A DNA stretch of 5,044 nt, taken from assembly GCA_027489835.1 (NCBI GenBank), contig JAIXZF010000036.1:1-5044 (forward strand), written 5' to 3'. Shown here one piece after another: positions 1 to 5,044 of this stretch. The DNA is from Hyphomicrobiales bacterium. GTDB taxonomy: Bacteria > Pseudomonadota > Alphaproteobacteria > Rhizobiales > Beijerinckiaceae. The first letter of the stretch is position 1. The number at the start of each line of letters is the position of its first letter. The notes beneath the pieces were generated by a model. That model made no database searches, was not told the origin of the DNA, and saw only the letters and a program-made list of their open reading frames with translations. A program made the position numbers and the translations under genes.

Positions 1-760
1 GATGGGCTTCTGGCGCGGCGAGGTCGGGCGCGAGCGCAAGGCCGATGGCAGCTTCGTCTCCGAAGCCGACCTCGCGGCGGACGCGGCCGTCAGGCAGGCG
101 CTTGAGCGGCTCGGGCTGGAGACGCCCCTCGTCAGCGAAGAGCATGCAGGGGAGGGGGGAGCCTGCGAGGGTACGTTCCTGCTGCTCGACCCGCTGGATG
201 GAACCTCCGAATTCCTCGACCGCGGCGCAGAGTTCTGCGTCTGCCTCGCCGCCATCAGCCACGGGCGGCCCGTGGCGGGCGCCATCGTCGCTCCGGCGCT
301 GGGCAAGGCCTGGCTGGCCGGGGACATGGCGTTCGCGGTCGATCTCGACGCCGCGTGGCGGCCCACCGGCGCGCGGCGGCCACTGCATGTGCGGCTGAGG
401 CCGCAGGGCCCGGCGCGGCTCGCGCTCGTGAGCCGCCGGCATGGCGACGCGCGCTCGGAAGTGGCGCTGAAGCTGTGCGGGGCGACGGAGACGCGGCTGG
501 CGTCCTCCGCCATCAAGTTCGGGCTTCTGGCCGAGGGGATCGCCGACCTTCATGTGCGCCACGGCCGGACGATGGCTTGGGACATCGCGGCTGGAGACGC
601 CATCCTGTCGGCGGCCGGGGGGCGCGTGGCGGGGTTGGACGGCCAGCCGCTGCGCTATGACGGCGGGGCGGACGGCGCCTTCGACAACCCTGCCTTCGCT
701 GCCGTGTCGGACGCGGCCCTGATGGAGGAATTGCTGGACGCGGTGCGCAGGGCCTGCTGA
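1..760 (+). CDS. cysQ: 3'(2'),5'-bisphosphate nucleotidase CysQ-like (inositol monophosphatase superfamily), 5'-partial
   Basis: Likely hydrolyses 3'-phosphoadenosine 5'-phosphate (PAP) to AMP, removing the by-product of sulfate assimilation, at the cytoplasmic side of the membrane. Numbering from the Met at base 2, the superfamily's metal-binding set is visible: SEE at 45-47, DPLDGTSEF at 63-71 (ligands D63 and D66) and WDIAAGDA at 193-200 (ligand D194). CysQ-like features are KADGSFVSEAD near 13-23, the SRRHGD segment near 144-149 (E. coli CysQ has SRSHAD), and SSAIKFGLLAEG at 168-179. The reading frame is open to base 1. The Met at base 2 aligns with the 'AIM' segment about 17 residues into E. 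coli CysQ, so the true start is probably off-window. Oddities are Ser for the usual Lys in DPLDGTKEF and a Cys-rich EFCVCLAAI stretch. It could be a sister IMPase-type phosphatase, but the motif order favours CysQ. The stop abuts the stop of the convergent YHS gene. Confidence 0.85.
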   Translation, partial: MGFWRGEVGRERKADGSFVSEADLAADAAVRQALERLGLETPLVSEEHAGEGGACEGTFLLLDPLDGTSEFLDRGAEFCVCLAAISHGRPVAGAIVAPALGKAWLAGDMAFAVDLDAAWRPTGARRPLHVRLRPQGPARLALVSRRHGDARSEVALKLCGATETRLASSAIKFGLLAEGIADLHVRHGRTMAWDIAAGDAILSAAGGRVAGLDGQPLRYDGGADGAFDNPAFAAVSDAALMEELLDAVRRAC

Positions 761-765
761 TCAGC
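756..765. repeat. 10-bp palindrome formed by two abutting convergent stop codons
   Basis: GCTGATCAGC is a perfect palindrome centred exactly on the 760/761 boundary. It contains the TGA of cysQ on the plus strand and the TGA of the YHS gene on the minus strand, with zero intergenic bases. No loop or T-tract is present, so it is not a usable intrinsic terminator by itself. Each transcript must end inside, or read into, the opposite gene. Confidence 0.7.
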
Positions 766-1282
766 GCGCGAGCTGGCGCTCCACCTCGGGCCAGCGCTCC
801 TCGGCGCGCGCGAGCAGGCGCGGATCGGCCCGGAGCGCCGCCAGCGAGGCGGCCGAGCGCAGCGTGTAGAGCCGGCCGCCGATGATGGCGAAGTGATCCG
901 GTCCGGCTTCGGCAGCGCGCCCCTCCGCCACGGCCACGGCGTCGTAGCCGCCGAAAACGGGAATGAAGGCGTCTGGCTGGTTGCGAAAGGCCTCGAGATT
1001 GGCGCGGCTGGCGAAGCGCCACACCGCGCCGGCATGGACCAGCTCATGCGCGGGCAATCCGCCGCGGGGCCTGCCGTCGATGAAGTAGGCGACCGGATCG
1101 AAGCCGCTCAGCGCGATGCCCGCCTGATCGTGCACCACCACGCCCTCGCCGACGCCGGGGAGGCCCGGCAGCGGCGGCAGCGCGACGCCTGCGGCCTGGG
1201 CGGCCGGCGCGGCCGCAATCGTCAGGAGGAGGAAGCCGGCACGCGCCGCGCGCCGCCAACGCCTTGCAATGGCCGTGTTCAA
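761..1282 (-). CDS. Secreted YHS-domain protein, GGYD variant
   Basis: A 173-residue exported protein of the family annotated as 'YHS domain-containing (seleno)protein'. Residues 1-30 form a Sec signal peptide: Arg-rich n-region, hydrophobic core around 16-27, and AQA just before a likely cut at 30/31. Family motifs follow: GFDPVAYF at 60-67, VWRFAS at 87-92, FGGYDAVAVAEG at 110-121, GRLYTL at 136-141 and a C-terminal ERWPEVERQL. Classic members have Cys (or selenocysteine) in GGYCA; here codon 114 is GAC (bases 941-943), giving Asp. The biochemical role of the family is unsettled; YHS/TRASH-type folds are often linked to metals, but loss of this Cys weakens that idea here. The start is TTG at 1282, chosen for the AAGGA six bases upstream and because it gives a complete signal peptide. 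The gene is divergent from eipA. Confidence 0.85.
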   Translation of the reverse strand: MNTAIARRWRRAARAGFLLLTIAAAPAAQAAGVALPPLPGLPGVGEGVVVHDQAGIALSGFDPVAYFIDGRPRGGLPAHELVHAGAVWRFASRANLEAFRNQPDAFIPVFGGYDAVAVAEGRAAEAGPDHFAIIGGRLYTLRSAASLAALRADPRLLARAEERWPEVERQLAR

Positions 1283-1288
1283 GGTCGA

Positions 1289-1293
1289 TCCTT
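1289..1293 (-). promoter_or_regulatory. Shine-Dalgarno for the YHS gene, supports a TTG start
   Basis: On the minus strand AAGGA occupies 1293-1289, followed by six bases and TTG at 1282-1280. No ATG or GTG in this frame near the signal peptide has comparable spacing, so this site decides the start. Confidence 0.65.
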
Positions 1294-1302
1294 ACGTCAG
1301 CT

Positions 1303-1307
1303 GATTC
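1303..1307. promoter_or_regulatory. GANTC (CcrM-type methylation) site in the divergent intergenic region
   Basis: GATTC at 1303-1307 matches the alphaproteobacterial CcrM recognition sequence GANTC. Reading the window I found only two others (1985-1989 in eipA and 4344-4348 in the YfhO-like gene). This is the only intergenic one, lying between the YHS gene and eipA starts. Presence of the site is seen; any regulatory role is inference. Confidence 0.3.
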
Positions 1308-1309
1308 GA

Positions 1310-1331
1310 GGCGTCCGGCCACAAGGACGCC
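1310..1331. repeat. 7-bp perfect inverted repeat in the YHS/eipA divergent region
   Basis: GGCGTCC at 1310-1316 and GGACGCC at 1325-1331 are exact inverted copies separated by eight bases. The element lies 28 bases upstream of the YHS start and 73 bases upstream of the eipA start. It could be an operator for a dimeric regulator or a hairpin in the YHS 5' leader. At this GC content a 7-bp repeat may also be chance. No clear -35/-10 pair was found in the 121-bp region. Confidence 0.35.
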
Positions 1332-1370
1332 CACCGCAGGGCAGGCGCCGTCGTCATCGTATCCACCGGG

Positions 1371-1378
1371 ATGGTTAG
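1371..1378 (-). promoter_or_regulatory. Possible CtrA half-site upstream of eipA
   Basis: Read on the minus strand the bases are CTAACCAT, seven of eight matching the alphaproteobacterial CtrA half-site TTAACCAT. It sits 25 bases before the proposed eipA TTG start. Brucella abortus eipA is reported to be directly activated by CtrA, which makes the match worth noting. A full TTAA-N7-TTAA site is not present, and the position would leave a very short leader for eipA, so the call is tentative. Confidence 0.3.
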
Positions 1379-1393
1379 ACGCCCGTTGCCACT

Positions 1394-1400
1394 GGAGGGG
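1394..1400 (+). promoter_or_regulatory. Shine-Dalgarno for eipA, moves the start to TTG 1404
   Basis: GGAGGGG at 1394-1400 is the strongest ribosome-binding sequence in the window. Its GGAGG core ends five bases before TTG at 1404-1406, in frame with the mature protein. The upstream ATG at 1371 has only a weak GGG before it and would add an unusual N-terminal extension to the signal peptide. Confidence 0.7.
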
Positions 1401-1403
1401 TCC

Positions 1404-1997
1404 TTGCAAGCAAGGTTTACAGTTCGTTTCGCGGCGCTGGCGTTCAGCCTCGCCTGCGCGGTCGCGGCCGTGTTCGCGCCGCTTCCCGTTGCCGCCCAGC
1501 AGCGGAGCGGCAATACGTTCAGGTCCGAAGAGCTGGTCGGCTCCGGGCACAAATTCTTCGGCAACGTCTCGCGCGGGCTTGCGCTCGCGGTCGAAGAGGC
1601 CGTCAGGCGCTGGGGCGAGCCGAACGGCTACGTGCTCGGCCAGGAGGCCTCGGGCGCGTTCGTGGCCGGGCTGCGCTTCGGGGAAGGGATGCTCTACACC
1701 CGCAACGCCGGCGACCGCCGCGTGTTCTGGCAGGGTCCGTCGCTGGGCTTCGACTTCGGCGGCGATGGCGCGCGGACGATGATGCTGATCTACAACATGC
1801 CGCGGACGGACGCGATCTTCCAGCGCTTCGGCGGCGTGGACGGCTCCGCCTACTTCATTGCGGGCTTCGGCTTCACCGCGCTGACGGCGGGCGACGGCGT
1901 CACCGTCGTGCCCATCCGCAGCGGCGTGGGCGCCCGGCTCGGCGTGAATGTCGGGTACCTCAAATTCACCAGCCAATCGACCTGGAATCCCTTCTGA
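1404..1997 (+). CDS. eipA: Periplasmic envelope-integrity protein EipA (DUF1134)
   Basis: A 197-residue exported protein of the DUF1134 family. Its Brucella abortus member, EipA, is a soluble periplasmic eight-stranded beta-barrel needed for envelope stress resistance and linked genetically to LPS O-polysaccharide synthesis. From the TTG start, residues 1-32 are a Sec signal peptide (MQARF start, hydrophobic core about 9-28, PVAAQ at the end). The mature part carries the highly conserved family signature: GHKFFGNVSRGLA (48-60), GEPNGYVLGQEASGAFVAGLR (71-91), LYTRNAGDRRVFWQGPSLGF (97-116), FGGDGA (118-123), FQRFGGVDGSAY (139-150), IRSGVGARLG (171-180) and the terminal WNPF. An ATG at 1371 would give 208 residues but lacks a good ribosome site. 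The nearest downstream gene is 88 bp away on the same strand. The length matches the family and I see no disruption. Family assignment is very secure; equivalence of function to Brucella is inferred. Confidence 0.93.
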   Translation: MQARFTVRFAALAFSLACAVAAVFAPLPVAAQQRSGNTFRSEELVGSGHKFFGNVSRGLALAVEEAVRRWGEPNGYVLGQEASGAFVAGLRFGEGMLYTRNAGDRRVFWQGPSLGFDFGGDGARTMMLIYNMPRTDAIFQRFGGVDGSAYFIAGFGFTALTAGDGVTVVPIRSGVGARLGVNVGYLKFTSQSTWNPF

Positions 1998-2072
1998 TCC
2001 CTGGGCTTCTGGCCCGCGACGATCTGGCTATCGGACCTTGCGCATGGCATGCTAAGGCCACGCCTGCGTAGC

Positions 2073-2077
2073 GAGGG
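2073..2077 (+). promoter_or_regulatory. Shine-Dalgarno for the coiled-coil gene, supports a TTG start
   Basis: GAGGG at 2073-2077 lies eight bases upstream of TTG at 2086. An in-frame stop (TAA at 2053-2055) excludes starts further upstream. In-frame GTG at 2098 and ATG at 2101 are the alternatives; ATG 2101 has only a weak GAAG five bases upstream. Confidence 0.5.
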
Positions 2078-2085
2078 TCCGCGCC

Positions 2086-3420
2086 TTGATCGAAGCTGTG
2101 ATGCTGGTCGCACTGGGTTTCCTGGGAGCGACATTGTGCTGGCTGATCATGCTGCCGGCCATCAGCCGGCGCGCGGACAGGCTGGCCCGCCGCCGCGCCG
2201 AGCTGACCTTCCCGCTATCCGTCGAGGAGATCGCCGCCGAGCGCGACCATCTGCGGGCTCAGTTCGCCGTGCGCGAGCGCGAACTCGAGCGGAAGGCCGA
2301 CGAGCGCGGGGCCGCCCGCGCCCAGGCGCTCGCCGCGCTCGGGCAGCGCGAGATGGACATATCCGAGCTCAAGACCACGCTCGGCGTCCGTGACCTCGCC
2401 ATCGCCGATCTGCAGGGCAAGGCCGCGGGGCTGACCGAAGACCTCGCGGCAGTGCGGGCGCGCCTCGCCGACGAGGAGGCCCAGCACGCCTCGTCGCGCA
2501 ACGATCTTGCCATCAGGGGACAGGCCCTCGCCGAGCGCGACAAGGACGTGGCTGCGCTCAGGATCGAGCGCGCGGACCTCACCGCAGCGCTTGCCTCGCG
2601 GACGCGCGAATTCGAGGCGGCGCACGCCAGGGCCGAGGCGCTGGACGCCGCGCTGGCCCGCACGAGCACCGAACTCGGCACGCTTCAGCACCAGCACGAC
2701 GCACTGTCGCAGGAGAAGGACCGGCTGCGGATCGCGCTGGCCGAGAGCGAGACGCTGGCCATGACACGCGCAGCCAGCATCGAGGATCTGACGGCGCGGC
2801 TTGCCGCTGCCAGCGCGGCGCTGGAGAGCGAGCGTGCCGGGCACGGGACGACGCGCGCGGCGCTCGAACAGCGCGGGCACGAGCTAGGGTCGGTGCGTGA
2901 CGAGCGCGACGCGTTGCGCCAGCGCCTGAAGGCGGCCGAGGACCGCGCGGCCGATCTCGAGCAGATCCTCAAGGAGATGCGGGCGGCGCGCGAGACGGTC
3001 GACACGATGCACTCGGCGGCGCGCCGCGAGGTCGAGGCGCTGACGGCCGGCATGCGCGAGCTCAAGGCCGAACGCGCCAGGGCCGAGGTGGAGCTCGCCA
3101 CCTCCCGCCGCGAGCTCGAGGCGCGCACCGCCGCGCTGTCCGGCGATCTGGCCGGAGCTCAGGAGGCGCTGTCGCAGGTCAGGGCCGAGCGGGCGACATT
3201 GCGGCAGGAGATCGCGTCGATCAGGCGCGAAGCCGACCGCGCCGAGGCGCGTCAAGCCGCCGAAAACCTGCAGTTGCGCGGCGAGATCGTGAAGGTCGCT
3301 GACCTGTTCATGGAGGCGGGGCGCACGCCTGCCGGCCTGGCTCAGGTGCCGCTAGCCCCCGTCCGCCGAATGGCGCGCAAGCGCGATCCGCGCGCCGTGC
3401 CGGACACGGCGGCCGAGTAG
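2086..3420 (+). CDS. Membrane-anchored long coiled-coil protein of unknown function
   Basis: A 444-residue protein (TTG start) that I cannot name. Residues 5-26 form one hydrophobic helix, followed by the basic stretch SRRADRLARRR (27-37), which predicts a cytoplasmic body behind an inner-membrane anchor. The conserved-looking segment PLSVEEIAAERDHLRAQFA (43-61) resembles the juxtamembrane part of a hypothetical alphaproteobacterial family I recall only as uncharacterised. From about 46 to 405 the sequence is almost unbroken Ala/Glu/Arg/Leu-rich heptad-like coiled coil, with no Walker A motif, so it is not an SMC ATPase although searches may label it as one. The tail, from about QLRGEIVKVADLFMEAGR onward, is less charged and ends in a basic, Pro-containing stretch. 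A scaffold or tether role is only inference. It lies 88 bp downstream of eipA and may be co-transcribed; no clear terminator or promoter separates them. Moving the start to ATG 2101 would shorten it by five residues. Confidence 0.8.
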   Translation: MIEAVMLVALGFLGATLCWLIMLPAISRRADRLARRRAELTFPLSVEEIAAERDHLRAQFAVRERELERKADERGAARAQALAALGQREMDISELKTTLGVRDLAIADLQGKAAGLTEDLAAVRARLADEEAQHASSRNDLAIRGQALAERDKDVAALRIERADLTAALASRTREFEAAHARAEALDAALARTSTELGTLQHQHDALSQEKDRLRIALAESETLAMTRAASIEDLTARLAAASAALESERAGHGTTRAALEQRGHELGSVRDERDALRQRLKAAEDRAADLEQILKEMRAARETVDTMHSAARREVEALTAGMRELKAERARAEVELATSRRELEARTAALSGDLAGAQEALSQVRAERATLRQEIASIRREADRAEARQAAENLQLRGEIVKVADLFMEAGRTPAGLAQVPLAPVRRMARKRDPRAVPDTAAE

Positions 3421-3439
3421 CGCTGGGCGGGCCTCAGCG
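3421..3439. terminator. Possible weak hairpin at the coiled-coil/YfhO-like convergent junction
   Basis: CGCTG at 3421-3425 pairs with CAGCG at 3435-3439. On the plus-strand RNA a G-U pair (3426/3434) and a G-C pair (3427/3433) extend it to seven pairs around a five-base loop. It begins right after the TAG of the coiled-coil gene and overlaps the stop of the opposite gene. No T-tract follows on either strand, so it is a candidate RNA 3'-end structure and not a classic intrinsic terminator. Confidence 0.25.
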
Positions 3440-5044
3440 GCTGACCCACCGGTCCAGCCTTGCCACCAGGCCGGTCAGCAGGTCGGCAAGGCCTCCGGGA
3501 AGGCGCATGACGAGATCGGCCGCGAGCCCCGAAAAAGGGCGGAACCGGAAGACCACGACCGAGCGCCCTGCCGGGACCGGGACGGCGCGGAACAGCACGT
3601 TGGCGCGGAGCACGGGGCCAGCCTCGCCGTTGACTTCCGCGGTCCACCAGCGCTGCCAGACATCGTTGAGCACGAGGTATCCGCAGCCAGGCGACGAGAC
3701 CTCGACCCTGACGACAGTGTTGCGGTAGCTGGCGATCGACGCGGCTGGCGCCGCGACCGGCCCTTCGGGAGCAGGGCAGAAGGCCGGGGCCGGAGCATCC
3801 GCCAGCAGGACACTGCGGCGCGGATCAAAGTCGTGCGGCCACTGCCCCCTGGCGATCAGCGTCTCGAAATCCGCCTGCTCGGCGCGGGGCACGACCATCA
3901 CCCTCGGCAGCGCGGCCGGGTTCTCGTAGATGAAGGCGTCCGCGGTGCGTCCGACGAGGCGGAACGAGCCCGGAGCGAGGCTACGGTCGATCTGGTCGAT
4001 CGGCACGCGGCTCGCGATCAGGCGCAGGCCGAGCATGTTGGCGAGCAGGGACCGGTAGCCCGGAAACAGCGGCGAGAAGGTCCGCTGGTCGGGCAGCGCG
4101 ATGTGGTCGCCCGCGCCGGTGGCGCGCGCGTAATCGCCAAGGCGCAGCGGGTTGTAGCCGAGGGTATGATCGAAGCCGTGGGTCATGCTGGCGTTCGGCC
4201 AGTGGAAGTCGATGCCGGCGAGCTCCACCCGGTCGCGCCGGTCGGGCGCGGCGGAGCGCGCCAGCTCCGACCGGATGAGGGCGATGGTCTCGTTGTCGGT
4301 GCCCGGCCGAAGCACGTCGTACTGCGCCGTCGGCAGCCCGGTCGATTCGCTCGGCCCGTTGCTGACGGCGAGGTCGATGCCGAGCACGGCCGCCACGAAC
4401 AGGGCGGCCGCAAGCGGGGCCGCGCGGTGTGCCTGCCGCAGGAAGCGGAGCAGGGCGGCGGCGAGCAGCAGAAGGATCAGCGCGGTCGCGACCGGCACGA
4501 GGGCGACGCGCAGACTTCCCGTCAGCGAAGCGAGCCAGAGCCCGGCGATGACCGACAGCAGGATGGCCAGCCCGCCGACCGCCCACTGCCAGCTCCTCGC
4601 CGGCGGCAAGGGCCGCGACGCCAGCACATGCATGCAGTAGCCGGAGAGGATCGCGGCGAGCGCGCCGAAGTTGAAAAGCGCGTCGGCCGGCCTTCTGTAG
4701 AAGGACAGCCCCGGCAGCAGCGCGTAAAGGCCCTGGAAGGCCGGCGTGTAGCGCCCGAGCGCGTAGAGCACCACCAGCAGCGCGCCGATGGCGATGGCGC
4801 GGATCGGCGGGTCCATGGCGCGTCCGCGCAGGATGCCGACGCCGATGATCGCGAGCAGAGGGATGGCGCCGAGATAGGCCACGCTCATGTTGCGCGCGAG
4901 GTAGAGGTCGGGACTGCCGAAGGCCGCGTTCCAGGCGGGGCTGGGCTGGCCCCAGAAATTCTCCAGCGGGCCCGCGGCGCCAAAGAGGTTGGCCACCACG
5001 AGCGTGAGCAGCGATGCCGGATGCAGGCTTCCCTTGCCGGCGCC
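3434..5044 (-). CDS. YfhO/GT-C-like multi-pass membrane protein, 5'-partial
   Basis: The visible 536 residues are the C-terminal part of a large polytopic inner-membrane protein resembling the YfhO family, thought to be lipid-linked-sugar-dependent GT-C-type glycosyltransferases. The frame stays open through 5000-5044 with family-like sequence (SLHPASLLTL leading into VANLFGAAGP), so the GTG at 4999 is not the start; the N-terminal catalytic half lies off-window. Counting from base 5044, about six hydrophobic helices lie at roughly 56-72, 83-97, 124-142, 154-173, 180-201 and 210-228. A large soluble domain follows, probably periplasmic. YfhO-like marks include NLFGAAGPLENFWG, FSPLFPGYRSLLANMLGLRLIAS, YENPAALPRVMVV and the C-terminal beta-rich NDVWQRWWTAEVNGE region (about 459-502). 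The last 30 residues are amphipathic, not a clear membrane span. Substrate is unknown. It converges on the coiled-coil gene with a 13-bp gap. The assignment is by pattern and moderately sure. Confidence 0.72.
   Translation of the reverse strand, partial: GAGKGSLHPASLLTLVVANLFGAAGPLENFWGQPSPAWNAAFGSPDLYLARNMSVAYLGAIPLLAIIGVGILRGRAMDPPIRAIAIGALLVVLYALGRYTPAFQGLYALLPGLSFYRRPADALFNFGALAAILSGYCMHVLASRPLPPARSWQWAVGGLAILLSVIAGLWLASLTGSLRVALVPVATALILLLLAAALLRFLRQAHRAAPLAAALFVAAVLGIDLAVSNGPSESTGLPTAQYDVLRPGTDNETIALIRSELARSAAPDRRDRVELAGIDFHWPNASMTHGFDHTLGYNPLRLGDYARATGAGDHIALPDQRTFSPLFPGYRSLLANMLGLRLIASRVPIDQIDRSLAPGSFRLVGRTADAFIYENPAALPRVMVVPRAEQADFETLIARGQWPHDFDPRRSVLLADAPAPAFCPAPEGPVAAPAASIASYRNTVVRVEVSSPGCGYLVLNDVWQRWWTAEVNGEAGPVLRANVLFRAVPVPAGRSVVVFRFRPFSGLAADLVMRLPGGLADLLTGLVARLDRWVSR

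Noticed and set aside
941..943. Selenocysteine codon in the YHS protein
   Set aside because: The codon is GAC (Asp), not TGA, so no Sec insertion needs to be invoked.
893..1378. 161-codon plus-strand open frame opposite the YHS gene
   Set aside because: Antisense to a well-supported secreted protein, Arg/Gly-rich, no recognisable domain and no ribosome-binding site of note.
1371..1403. ATG at 1371 as the eipA start
   Set aside because: No good ribosome-binding site precedes it, and it adds MVRRPLPLEGS before a normal signal peptide. TTG 1404 has GGAGGGG at ideal spacing.
1044..1976. 310-codon minus-strand open frame opposite eipA and the YHS/eipA intergenic region
   Set aside because: It runs antisense through the strongly conserved eipA and overlaps the real YHS gene in another frame. 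Its composition (Arg/Ala/Gly/His-rich, no motif) is typical of high-GC shadow frames.
2003..2015. GGGC/GCCC hairpin just after eipA as a terminator
   Set aside because: Only four base pairs and no T-tract; too weak to call, so eipA and the coiled-coil gene may be co-transcribed.
2215..2880. 221-codon minus-strand open frame inside the coiled-coil gene
   Set aside because: Explained by the complement of repetitive Ala/Glu/Arg codons in high-GC DNA; no domain or start signal.
2086..3420. SMC-like chromosome segregation ATPase
   Set aside because: Coiled-coil similarity only: no Walker A or signature motif, and the N-terminus is a membrane helix instead of an ATPase head.
3981..4586. 201-codon minus-strand frame overlapping the YfhO-like gene
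   Set aside because: Frame-shifted shadow of the membrane-protein gene; low-complexity Arg/Ala/Gly sequence without motifs.

Overview
This looks like a piece of chromosome from a high-GC alphaproteobacterium, probably of the Hyphomicrobiales (Rhizobiales) type. The base composition is strongly GC-rich by eye. The best taxonomic marker is a DUF1134/EipA protein at 1404-1997, a family largely restricted to Alphaproteobacteria. A GGYD-type YHS protein and a membrane-anchored coiled-coil protein fit the same group. These assignments come from remembered family patterns, not from a search. I see no tRNA, rRNA, CRISPR, insertion sequence, phage or plasmid signature. The window reads as ordinary, densely packed core or shell chromosome.

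Layout: (1) 1-760, plus strand, a CysQ-type 3'(2'),5'-bisphosphate nucleotidase of the inositol monophosphatase superfamily, lacking its first ~17-25 codons at the window edge. (2) 761-1282, minus strand, a secreted YHS-domain protein. Its stop codon abuts the cysQ stop codon, and the two stops form a perfect 10-bp palindrome. (3) 1283-1403, the only divergent intergenic region (121 bp). It holds a 7-bp inverted repeat, one GANTC site and a 7/8 match to the CtrA half-site TTAACCAT. (4) 1404-1997, plus strand, the periplasmic envelope-integrity protein EipA. (5) 2086-3420, plus strand, 88 bp downstream of eipA, a 444-residue protein with one N-terminal membrane helix and a very long coiled coil. 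(6) 3434-5044, minus strand, the C-terminal part of a YfhO/GT-C-like multi-pass membrane protein whose 5' end lies beyond the window.

Working together: three or four of the five products are placed at or beyond the inner membrane (YHS protein, EipA, anchored coiled coil, YfhO-like protein). The centre and right of the window are therefore a cell-envelope neighbourhood. cysQ (PAP recycling in sulfate assimilation) is a convergent neighbour with no evident functional tie. eipA and the coiled-coil gene are the only plausible co-transcribed pair. I found no convincing new multi-gene system. The points most worth a second look are the possible CtrA/CcrM-type control of eipA, the run of three TTG starts each with its own Shine-Dalgarno, the Asp replacing the usual Cys/Sec in the YHS protein, and the uncharacterised coiled-coil protein.
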